A DNA stretch of 64,000 bases from positions 16,344 to 80,343 of the forward strand of contig VXAA01005254.1 in NCBI GenBank assembly GCA_013399115.1, written 5' to 3'. The notes under the pieces are model-generated. The model was not told the DNA's origin. It made no database searches and was given only the letters and a program-made list of their open reading frames with translations. Origin of the DNA: Anseranas semipalmata. Lineage: Eukaryota; Chordata; Aves; Anseriformes; Anseranatidae. Position numbers and translations under genes: made by a program. Shown here piece after piece: positions 12,600 through 23,102 of the stretch (within the stretch, counting starts at the first letter, position 1; each line of letters opens with the position of its first letter).

Positions 12600-13900
12600 G
12601 GATTTGACTATGAGGGGGAGAAAAAAAAGGCTGAATTGCTAGTGATTTTCCTGTTTTTTCCTTACGCATGTCAGGTGTTGTTCATTTCTATATCTTTTAG
12701 ACACACTCTGTATTCCCTCTCTTGCCATTCCACCACCTGAAGCCCTGGCATGGCATTCATACACAAAGCACAGCTGTTCTCTGAGCCTACCTATTAGAGA
12801 TGCGGCCTTCAGATGAGATAGGTGGAGGAAAAACCCAGTGTTTTTATAAAGGCAATTATTTTGCCGCTTGGTAGGACAGGGCCATATGCAAGCACAGAAG
12901 CACTACTCAGATGTGCACCAGTTCTAATTTAAGAGTCTAATTCTTTTCCTAGGCTGGCCAGAGTGCCGTCAAATCCTTTTGGTGAAAGAAAAGTATGTTT
13001 CCTTTTTCAATACAGCACCTACATTTAGGGTGTAAGCCACACCAGCAGCTTCCCAATGAAACAGCAAATTGTTCATTTAAAGAGTCTTATATGCTGCAAG
13101 GTGAGAAGTTTGGTGCTTGTCTTTAAACTTATTTTTAAATATTTTTTAAACATAACATTTAGCTTAATTTTAGTTCAGAAGGAATGTAAGCTTCTATGGA
13201 AAGCAATCAAAAAAACTTAGATATTAGTTATAAAACCTCATGTAGAACTGCAACACGCCCACATCAACTAGTGTCTTGCTGAGCAATTGTAATATGTGTA
13301 ATTACTTATGACTTTGACTATAGATCAAAATTGGTATAAGCCTTATGTGTAAGAGTCATAAAGAGATGACAGAATAATGTGTCTTGAAACATTTTTAGCC
13401 AGGATCTTTTATGTGACTCAGTAGGCCTTGCTAAAGGAAAGAAAAGGGGTAGCAGGTGGATATTAGAGAAGTGGACAGCACTTCAAAACTGGAGACTGAG
13501 CAGGCTGTCAGTCAGCTTTCACTCCCATATACATCAGCAGTGTCCACTTAATTGCAGTTAGGTTGTGTCTTCCTTTTAGAAAATTAAACAAAAATTTCAT
13601 TGGTGGCAGTACTAGGCATCTTCACGGTAGTATGAAAAGGGCAAAAATAGCAACCTGAAGTGATTTCAGGTCATAGTGGTACAACATTTTACATAGTTAG
13701 GAAAATCAGTCTGGACATCAGACAAGCAACACCATATCAACAGGGCTAGAAATCGATGCTCACAGCATCCACAGTATGGCATTTGGCTCCTGACCATTGT
13801 TTTCAGTGCTGTTTATTGTCACTTTATCATTGTTCCAGGACTCATTTCTACAGTCAGAAAAAGTAACTATTTAAATAGCACAGTATATGTCAAGTTTAAG
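12600..13900. other. Unique AT-rich DNA, no gene seen
   Basis: No repeat family seen. An isolated donor-like AAG|GTGAGA occurs near 13100, with no matching acceptor and open frame upstream. Confidence 0.5.
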
Positions 13901-13905
13901 AGAAT

Positions 13906-14883
13906 GTGAGAAAAACTCCAGCTGTCATTGAAGAAACATTGACAAGGCATTTTATTACTCTGTTAATTACCTGCATAAATCCAGTCATCACCCACCCCTC
14001 TACTCTTCCATATGAAATAAATGTGACTTTTTCCTACTTTTGTTGCAGTACATCAATCAACAATGCATCAGAATACAATCAGAAGTCCTCACCACTGCAA
14101 GAAAAAGCCATACATTACTTAATGAAATTGCATCATCTTTGGCATCATTTGTTAAACTTGTTGGACAATCGTTTTGATCTTAAAAATTACAATTTAGCTG
14201 TAGCTGAGGCAGCTAGGAAAAAGACAGTAGCAAAGGGGATAATTTTTTGTCTACCTTCTCTCACAACTGCCTCTGTTGCTGGAGGGGAAGTTAAGCATGC
14301 TTTATATTTCACATCATTTGTTAACATATTGTTGTCTATGGACCTTATCAGTTTTGTCCATAAAAACCTTCAAAGGGGAAAAACCTCTGCTAACCTCTGT
14401 CAGTCCTCTTTGCTTGATGAAATCCCATCAACAACGTTAAGCTAGAAAAAAATCTGATTTTGGTTTTAAAGGGTTCTTATATCCAAGATCATTCTTCATT
14501 TCAGAACCAGTGTCATCAGAATCATGCAAACAGTATATTTTTTTACTAAAAAAGATAAAAATAAAAAATCACTGCAATCATTTTACCTTAAATTCTTTTT
14601 TTCCCAGTTCCACCCTGCTTTGCTGATGACCTCCTCCACCCACCTCAGTTTCACAGAGGAATTTCTAGCAGCTCTCTGGCAAGATGGGAATATGCCGGTT
14701 ACTGTGGCTTTCCCTTTAGTGCAAGCCCCTGACTGCTTTTCTGTGATCTGCTACAGTGCTGCAGAAGGCTTTATTTGCGTCTTCTCTCTAATTGAAGTTC
14801 TAATTCTTCATAGAAGAATGTGTTGTAATATAACCTTCCCAGTGCTTTGCCTTGAGGTAAATGTAGGATTTTTTCACACCTGA
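13906..14883 (+). other. Region with unusually long same-frame open stretches; candidate exon at 14608-14856
   Basis: One plus frame is open for 540 nt (13906-14445) and again for 360 nt (14524-14883). The only stops between are three closely spaced ones at 14443-14480. The first stretch has no ATG until about codon 74, so it would not begin a eukaryotic protein by itself. Inside it a good acceptor ends at 14048. The second stretch contains a segment bounded by a pyrimidine-rich acceptor ('tttttttcccag', AG at 14606-14607) and a GAG|GTAAAT donor (GT at 14857-14858). That segment is 249 nt, exactly 83 codons, and enters and leaves in phase 0 in the open frame. The predicted peptide is hydrophobic and cysteine-containing and resembles no domain I know. 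Open frames this long are near what chance gives over 64 kb in six frames. Options are an unrecognised exon, a decayed coding relic, or chance. Confidence 0.2.
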
Positions 14884-14889
14884 CTCCTG

Positions 14890-16530
14890 CAATACCTTTG
14901 TATCACTCCTAGAGAACTTGAAGCTTCTACCCAAAAGAAGGCTTCACCATCCCAGTTGATAACACAATCTAGGTCCTTTCCGATAGGATCCAGCTTTCTT
15001 AGAGTATCCGAGAGATTCTGACATGCAGTTTCACTTGAAAGTCTGCTTTAGGCAACCTTCTTTTCTCGAGAAAGAGATGTTCCCTTTTTGGTCAAACACC
15101 AGCAAAGCTGGATTCCCTCTTCTTTTGAAGTTCTGGATAACTTTCATGTGTAGGACTGCATAAATCTTAACTAGGTTTACTGCCTTTCTGGGATAGGTAC
15201 TGTCATAGGGAATTCAAAGGGGTTTCTCCGAACAGTACTATTTACACACATCAGTACAATCCAATGCAAATGATTCTTTTATTTTTTTTTCAGAGTCATA
15301 ATGCTATGGAATTTTTAAGATTATGAATAGTGCCATAGGAACAATTCACAACAAATACACTTTAGGTTTAAAGAATACATAACTTGGAGAAGGTGTGACA
15401 AGAGAAAGTCCTTAGGGCCAGGGAAATGATCATCATTTATGAAAATTTTCATTATTAGCAAACCCGCAACACAAAAGAGGGTTATATTAAAAAGGGGGGA
15501 AAAATCAAAAAGAGTTGGCTATGCTTCAACTGAAACATTTCCCAGTTGCACTCAAGCAGAGAATATGCTGGCAAGGTCAATTAGTCTCATTAAAAAAAGT
15601 TATGAGAACTGATCTGAAAATTGTTCTAAAACGTTATAAGAAACATGCACGTGGGATAAGGCTAGAAACTGGGAACTATATTAATCAAAAAAGCCAGAAA
15701 AGCAAAAAGCATACTCAATTTTGAGTGAATTCAATCAAAATGAATATCATTGAAGAAGATACACCAAATCACCATAATGTTCATAACAAGGATCTTGTGA
15801 AGACACAAAGGAAAGGGGACATCAACACAGCATTTTAAGCAATTCGCCTAGATCTTTTAACAAGGAAAGAAACTGTTATTCTGTTATTCTTGCTCCATTT
15901 CCCCATACTTCTCCCTTTTTATCCTGTTCTTTGTTATACCAGAACTTACCAGATTTTAAAATTCCTGGGGGGAGGGAAGGGGGATTTGTTATTTGTATTG
16001 ATCTGCTATAACTCATACCAGCATATGAGATAATGAAATTCCTCTAATGAGGAATTCCTCTAATGAGGCTTCAAGTTTTATGTCATTCAGTACCAAAAGA
16101 ATCTCAAGGCAACATTAACAGAAATTGCAATACACTCTCCTGAAGAAAAGTAGCAGTTCCTTAACTTCCATTACCAACTCCTCTTTTCTTTTCTGAGATA
16201 GTATGGAATTTTCCACACTTTCTTCATTTTTCCTTCTTTCCTCACATATGTATACATATCTCCCCATTTCCCAAGCCTTTCCAAATCCTGCATCTTATCC
16301 TACAAGCTTCAACTAACTATAGTATACATGCTGTTCCTTTTCTTTTTCTCCTTTTGCTAATAATCCTGTACCTCAAACTCCAATAAAACCAGTTTACTTA
16401 CAAATATCTTAGGTTTCTAAGCAATAGGAAAGATTAGTTCAGGGAGCTATATAAATTTAGACAACATGAGTATCATCCTTTTAAACACCATGAGAGGGGC
16501 AGAAGGTGTCATATAAGGATATTCCCCACA
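14890..16530. other. Unique DNA with one small tandem palindrome
   Basis: No gene recognised. A 69-codon lysine-rich frame at 15515-15724 lacks any family signal. The only structured element is the duplicated palindrome at 16037-16068. Confidence 0.5.
16037..16068 (+). repeat. Tandem 2 x 16 bp repeat containing a hairpin
   Basis: Two perfect copies of 'aattcctctaatgagg' (16037-16052 and 16053-16068). Across the junction the sequence 'aattcctc-taat-gaggaatt' is a perfect 8-bp stem with a 4-base loop. Hairpin-primed slippage would explain the duplication. Confidence 0.93.
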
Positions 16531-16534
16531 TTGA

Positions 16535-16588
16535 CAAAAAAAAAACAAAAAAACAAAAAACAAACAAACAAACAAACAAACAAAAAAA
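16535..16588 (+). repeat. A-rich / (CAAA)n low-complexity tract
   Basis: A runs broken by single C bases pass into five or so CAAA units, then an A7 run. It may be a decayed poly(A) tail, but no retroelement body is visible on either side. Confidence 0.9.
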
Positions 16589-16589
16589 T

Positions 16590-17444
16590 GCTGCTAAAGA
16601 CTTCACATTCTCTACATGCCTGTTCTGGCAGTCTTAATCACTCTGCAGTACCTAATCAGAAAAAGCACAAGAGTTATTTTTTCTGTCTCTATTACTCATG
16701 AGCTTCTCCAAAATAAATGTTTTGGGAAGGTTTGCACCTTGAACCTCTTTATTCATGTCTGCTAAGCTTTGTCTGCACACTGTTTTTGTTGTATTTCATA
16801 TATGGATAACATTTCTAACTACATATGCACACACATATAAAATGTACACATAAATGTATTTATTCACTCATTCTTCTTTTCTTGCTGAGTATTTTCTGCA
16901 CTTATTTTTTCATTCCTATTCAGAGTTGGATAATGCTCCTTTTATGTACTCCACTGACATTTCTCTCAAAACAGAAGACAAATTTACTGACAATATGAAA
17001 CTACTACTCTTTTTAAGCCTAGAGGTGAAACACTGGCCCAGCTGATGTCAACAGAACTGGACTCTTGCTGGCTTGAATTAGTACCAGGATTTCAACTGCA
17101 ATTTTGAGAAGGAGCACAAGATGCTAGCTACCTGGGCCAGAAGCATGGGGCCAGAAGCATTTGAAATCAACAAAACAAATTTGACTAACTTTTTTTTCCT
17201 ATATAGTATAAACATACATGCAATTCTTATTCATGTATTTGATGAACATAATTCTAATATAGACGGATACATTATCCAAAATTATATTTGCAAGAAAAAT
17301 TAGATATGCTATGATATTCACAGTCTATACACACTTACTTGTAAATGTGCACTTATAAACCCATTGAAACAAGTGATTTGTTACAGTAACTACTTACCTA
17401 AATCATGTTTTACTGATACATAAACCGATTCATCTGACAGATTT
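16590..17444. other. Unique AT-rich DNA
   Basis: No gene. It contains a 14-bp-period duplication of 'ggccagaagcat' at 17134-17160 and several short frames without recognisable content. Confidence 0.5.
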
Positions 17445-17580
17445 TTTCCTTTCCTTTCCTTTCCTTTCCTTTCCTTTCCTTTCCTTTCCTTTCCTTTCCT
17501 TTCCTTTCCTTTCCTTTCCTTTCCTTTCCTTTCCTTTCCTTTCCTTTCCTTTCCTTTCCTTTCCTTTCCTTTCCTTTCCN
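17445..17580 (+). repeat. (TTTCC)27 pentanucleotide array ending at an unresolved base
   Basis: There are 135 bases of uninterrupted TTTCC, 27 units, and then a single N at 17580 before unique sequence resumes. The N exactly at the array edge suggests the assembly could not resolve the true length. The complementary strand is pure purine (GGAAA). Confidence 0.98.
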
Positions 17581-19241
17581 GACATACTGGTTGTACTGAT
17601 TAATAGCTATTTGGTACTAGTGAAAGTAGAAAGGGAGACCCAAGACTAAAATATACGCTGCCAGCTCTGTAGTACCGCTAAGCTGGTGTAAGTAGTTACT
17701 ATTCTGGAAGACCTTGACAGGCGACCCACAGAAGGATACTAGAAAGGCTATGCAGTTTTGAGGTAAAAGAAAAAAAAAATAAAAAAATTCATCAGTCAGT
17801 GACTAGATAGGAATTGGTGGTAAAAGCAGTGGATTCAACAGCCAAATTCCATCATTAAAACTTTATGATGATGTATCTTTACCTTCTGTACCAGGTTCAG
17901 TATTCTTTAATAAACGTATATGTGATCTAGAAATATGGCACCAGGGAATATCGAAGCTGCTGAATTTATAATGACGTAGAATAGCTCAGCTAGAATCAGA
18001 AAGCAATGTGAAAAGAATTCAAAAGACCCAAACAAGTAGAGTGATTCATAGTGACAAATGAAAGTCCATGCCAATGAAAACAAATAGAAATATGCTAGAG
18101 GGGAAACAGCAAAATCTTTTCATCACAGTTAGGGTTTAAAACTAATGCTTGCAGGTTAAAAAGTAGACATGAACCTCATTGCACGTTAGTTAATTAAGAC
18201 TTCCACCCAGTGTGCAGCAGTAATCTGAACCAAAGGAAATGTATCACAAGATTACTAAAGAATGGGATGAAAAATAACACCAAAATTCTTATAATACAAT
18301 AATAGCAAGCCGTGGCTCACCTCAATTGAACTACCATCACCTAGTCTCAAAATTAATGCAGAAGAGAAGCTTTTTGGAACATCCAATGCAAACTATAAGG
18401 GGCACATGACTGAATATTTAAATTAAAATTGTAACTATTTTCACTAATGAGATCAGAAGCAAGCATGATAAAGCATGCAAAACTACAATTTCCACACAGA
18501 AGGTAGACCAGAAATTTCTATTTGCCCTGTTTACAGCACAAGAAACCATCTAGTCATAGAAATGGAAAGGTGGCTAGGAAACATAAAATCAATAAGAAAA
18601 TCATTTTCCATGCAATGTACAATCACACCATGAAATTCATTGTCAGTTGATATTACCGAAAACATAAATTTAGCAGGACTAAAAAAGTATTGGAGAGTCA
18701 TATGAGTAACGCCAATATCAGATGTGTAGCAGTAAATCTATTTTTTTTAAAGAAATGTTTTAGAGGAAGCATGAACTCTTATACCTTCATGATCTGAGGC
18801 ATAACGTGATCTGAAACATTAACTTGTGGTGGGTTCTCTCAGAACACCTTTCCCTTAAAAAAGCTCTTGCAGATAGGACACTGGGCTAGAAAGACTTCTA
18901 CTTGAAGCAATTTGTATGTTAACATCATTTAGTACAAGGGTAAGGCCTCTGGATGCTGCAATGATGTAATTGTTAGGTAACTAAGTATGTCCATATAACA
19001 CAACATAAGGATTTCAAATGAAACACCATTTCTCTGATATATGTTTTACCTAGGTGACTTAAAATGCTATATCTTGGGGCAGATTTATCCCCCATGTACT
19101 TCTCAGGAACTCCAGAAGCCAGCTGCTCTTTTATGGTCAAATCATGTGATTCCTTCTTTTTTTTTTCTGGCAAATAAAAACCCCGTGTAAAGTGATTTTT
19201 ATCTCACTTAGCCTTTGCTTCTGGTGAACTGGAAATGGCAA

Positions 19242-19292
19242 ACAATGAGTTAGGCTGTACAATGAGTTGAGATCTACAATGAGTTAGGCTAT
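19242..19292 (+). repeat. Tandem repeat, 3 x 17 bp
   Basis: Three adjacent 17-bp units (19242-19258, 19259-19275, 19276-19292) each begin 'acaatgagtt'. Units 1 and 3 are nearly identical; unit 2 differs in its second half. No coding role is apparent. Confidence 0.93.
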
Positions 19293-19397
19293 TTTCCTGC
19301 AATGGCAGAAATTGTGCATTTGGGGGGCCTGTGCTGCCCACTAGCAGAATGAGGATAAAAAGATAATGAACACTCTCCCTTACTCTTTTTTCTACAG

Positions 19398-19613
19398 AGG
19401 GTCAGTGATCTACCTAGTAGTCTTGAGGGAACAGAAGCATCCAAAGAACATCAGAATCCAGGACCTTGTGCCAGTAAAGCCGGGTATTAGCCCTTGCACT
19501 TTCTTCTCTTGCCTGCTACCTTCTTGTGCTATCTTGCTGTTCCATGACAAACAGATAATCTGGATCACTTCTATTTGCAGTCCTCCCTCAGTGCTATATA
19601 TATTGCAGCTCTT
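19398..19613 (+). other. Acceptor-led open segment (weak exon candidate)
   Basis: A strong pyrimidine tract ends in CTACAG at 19392-19397, followed by 216 nt open in one plus frame. The only downstream donor in register is the weak CTT|GTAAAA at 19614, where the frame also stops. The peptide is hydrophobic and unrecognised. Probably chance. Confidence 0.1.
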
Positions 19614-21272
19614 GTAAAAAAAGAAAGGTTAGTGACGTCAGAACATGCACGATTCTTCTATAAGCTCAGACTGTGACTTCCACTAGTCTAGCAAGTTAAA
19701 GAACAACTAAAAATAGCATTAGCCAGCTGGCCACTTTGGCAATTTTATTTCATGCTTTGCATACTCAGTAAGGGTAACTCATAGTAAATTGTTGAGTATT
19801 GAGAATTCAAGCCTCCTGGGCTGTCCTAGAGGTGAGATAAAGTATCTGGCAAGACACTGGTGTGACTATCAGGACTGCTTAGAAAACCACCTGTTTCTAC
19901 TGAAGCACCAGCAGAGCAGACTTATTCCCTCATCTGCATTTTCTGGCAGAAGAAGCACTTCCTCAGAAAAGAGTTGGGTGAAGCTGGAATCAGAGCTAAA
20001 ACTTAAAGCTCAATATTGAGAAAGCAAAGAAGCATATGTGCAAGTCAACATTAGAGCTTTGTAGTTTTAAAGGTGTTATAAAAAGTGCTATTTTGCCAGA
20101 ATTAATTTTTCTTTAAAAGGGAAAGCTCAACTGTTGACCATAAAGAGTCAGAAAATAGATCATTTCATTGCCTTCAAGTTATAAGCATATGTCCTTCCTA
20201 AGCACTGTTTACATATGTATTATTACACTATAAGATATAATGTAATTACTTAAAAATAATAAATGTCTAATAAAATTATTTTCTCTCGTATCTATTTTAT
20301 ATTTGCATATGCATGTTTACCTCCCCTCTTACCCAATGGATAGCATTTGATAACCCATTCTGTTGCTCCTACTATTGTTCCTTTCCATAAAGCTGCAACT
20401 TTTTTGTTCTTGCTCCATTGTGAGTAACATAAAGACCAAAGTTTCAGCTTGAGAGGAGTAATAGACTGTATTCTTGTTAGTTGCCAGATAAGAATCATAT
20501 ATCTAGAAAAAAAATAACTTCCACTGCCAGTCTGCCATTTCCCCCCTTGCTTCATGAGGAAAAAAAGTGAACTAAGTTTTTGTTTGTTTTAAACAAAACC
20601 TAAATTCTAAACATGAATTCCTATTACCTTTGCATTCCTTGGCAAGTAAGATGCTAAAAAGAAGTAATTTGGGAAACTAAATGAGTGAAAATAAAGCATT
20701 GTCAGCTCCTGTGGTTTTAGTCCTGGAAGTATTTAATTACTTTCTTTATACTCAGCCGATTAAATAAACAATTTTAAAAGAAACTCAGCTTTCAGTTTTA
20801 TTATACATTTTAAGTTCCTTTTTCACTCTTCAGGCTGTGGAAAAAAAGCTGAAAGATAGATCAAGTCAAAAGGTACATAAACAAACATACTCCTCAAATG
20901 TACTCTTATTGTTTAAAATTATGTCTTTAAAGGTAATCTGCCATTTTTTAACCAGTTACATGGGTTTTGTATGCTCAAAGGAGATACACTTTGAAAAAGT
21001 CTGCAGTTCTTATCTTCAAAGGACAAGGTCAGAGGGACAAAATAGTCTCATTTTTCCACACATTTCATGGAACAAAGAAATAGTCACTCTTTTAGTCCTA
21101 CTTTCAGAGGGCAAAGAGAACTGAATTGCAGCTGTCACTTGGCTTTCTCTCTAATGCATTACAAAGCCACGGACTATGCCTAAGACAGGCAGATTTAGCC
21201 TTGAAATCTTCACAGCTAGATTTTAAAAATTAAAAGCACAGCAAAAGCTTGCAAGAAGGAGTAGGTTATCTC

Positions 21273-21394
21273 AGGGAATGGTAACACAGCAAGAAGTGCC
21301 ACCTGCTGTCCTGAGGGTACAAACTCTCTGGCTGGTGCTCCTCTGTACCCTGCATCTGACTGCAGCACACAGACCATGGACACCTTCAGGATCG
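21273..21394 (+). other. Candidate 5' exon with start codon and donor
   Basis: This patch is GC-richer than the AT-rich DNA around it. Near its end is an ATG at 21376-21378 in a strong Kozak context (A at -3, G at +4), followed by six codons reading MDTFRI. The donor CG|GTAAGG then has its GT at 21395-21396, so the exon would end in phase 1. The frame is also open upstream of the ATG for about 100 nt. This is the pattern of a first coding exon, or of an exon of a noncoding transcript. No promoter motif or CpG cluster was seen upstream and no continuation exon is recognised, so the call is tentative. Confidence 0.2.
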
Positions 21395-21399
21395 GTAAG

Positions 21400-22880
21400 G
21401 CAGCTGTTTTTTGAGGTAATATGGATACTGCTTAATCAAAAGAGTGACTAATGTCCCATCACCTCTGCAAGGCAGTTAAAAGGCACAAACAATTATATAC
21501 TTATTAGGCTTTTATTTATACTTAGAAGTTTGTGAGCAACTCATTTGAGTGAGCTGAATTCCATAAACAGGTTAAAAACTTATCTTCCCTCAAGCTGAGG
21601 GCTCTTCCTTATAATGGTGTCTTGTCCACATAAGTAACTCAAACATAAGTAAATTAAATATACCTTTTTCCAGAAACAAATAATCATATCTTTATGTTGT
21701 CATTTCAGCCACTGTTGGACTGGAAGGGTTTTCTTGGCAAGATGAAAACATTTTGCTAAAATCTATAATTCTATGACTGCCATTCTCTGATGTGCAAATG
21801 CTAAGAGAATCTACTTGCCCACTATTTTCATGATTTTCTGTGCTGATAACCAACTTCTCATTGCTACCTCATCTTATTTTCAGCTATCACTACGGATTTT
21901 CTGCCATCTATTCAAAGTATTTGTAATATTGAGGATCCTCTTTAATACCAAGTACTAATTTTCCTCTTACTTACTTTACTTACACATAAATATATCTTTA
22001 TTTATTCAAATTAATAAATTCATGAATTGCTGTATTGTAGGAGAGAAATTGTTTCATTTTATATAAATTTAGACCTAATAGTTAATATTTTATTTACTCT
22101 ATATTTATTGCATATTAGAGGCATCACATTAAAGTGATCTTCTTTCAGACTATATCTCATAAATATTCATTATGATATTACTGATCATATGACATTTTCT
22201 GATAGTTATTTTAAAGCAATATCCTTTCTTCTGAAGGCCTAGGTTTTAAATTCAAGGAGGTTTACGAATTATTGACTGCATAATGGAACCTGAATATGCC
22301 TGTATAGATGCAGTATTAGCAGTGCAAAAGACAGTGCTATATACACTACATGGGGATCACTTTTTTATAAAAAGTATAGAAAATGACTAACAACAAAACT
22401 ACTATAGTTACAGACCATTAACTGATTTTTTACAGAAAAAAAAAAAAAGACAAAACCCAGTATTGTTGAATTTCAAAAACATGTATTTCACTGGTTTTAG
22501 GCACAAGTAGAATTTCATCTTCTGAGTTATTAGAGTGATCTTGAATTAACCTTAATAATTTTTCTCACTTTCAGTCATAAAGAATGCAAATTTTCCATTC
22601 CATTGCCAAGCTGTGTTGATTTTCTGGATAACAGCCAGGATCTAAAATCAGATATATTACACTTGGAGTGTATTTGCATTGCTGAATTCTCTTCATGAGA
22701 ATCATCATATTAGTTTCACTGCTAGAACACAGCATAAGAGATATAAAGGAAAAATGTCTAAATTTATAAGCCAAGTGCTCTGTCATTGTTACAAGCCAAA
22801 CAATTTCTTCACTAAACAACACTTATAAGAATTGTAAGTCACCAGAACACAATTCTGTTTCTGTAAATGCCTTTTCTCTG
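21400..22880. other. Unique very AT-rich DNA
   Basis: No gene recognised. Around 21710-21775 there is a faint CR1-tail-like text ('gttggactggaagg' and 'ctataattctatgac') that is too eroded to call. Confidence 0.5.
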
Positions 22881-23102
22881 GAATAGAACAGAATAGAATA
22901 GAATAGAACAGAACAGAACAGAACAGAATAGTTCAGTTGGAAGGGACCTTCAAAGATCATCTAGTCCAACTGGCTGACCTCTTCAGGGCTAACCGGAAGA
23001 TAAGACACATTATTGAGGGTATTGCCCAAACGTCTCTTGAACACTGACAGGCATGGGGCATCAACCACCTCTCTAGGAAGCCTGTTCCTGTGTTTGACCA
23101 AA
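22881..23102 (-). mobile_element. CR1 LINE 3' end with pentamer tail
   Basis: On the plus strand ten pentamers of GAATA/GAACA (22881-22930) lead into 'gttcagttggaagggacctt' and 'agatcatctagtccaactgg'. Later come 'ggcatggggcatcaaccacc' and 'ctctctaggaagcctgttcc'. Read on the minus strand this is a CR1 3' end finishing in a TATTC/TGTTC tail. The match fades after about 23102 ('tgtttgacca'). Overlapping minus frames at 22961-23373 are partly CR1 and are not genes. Confidence 0.9.

Larger units (their letters stand above)
17581..21270. other. Unique AT-rich DNA
   Basis: No supported gene. It holds the 3 x 17 bp tandem at 19242-19292 and an acceptor-led open segment at 19398-19613. The part at 20640-20830 is free of repeats, rich in AT-type factor cores, and could be conserved noncoding DNA. 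Confidence 0.5.

Noticed and set aside
21704..21775. Faint CR1-tail-like text
   Set aside because: Only two short matching words separated by unrelated sequence; too eroded to support.
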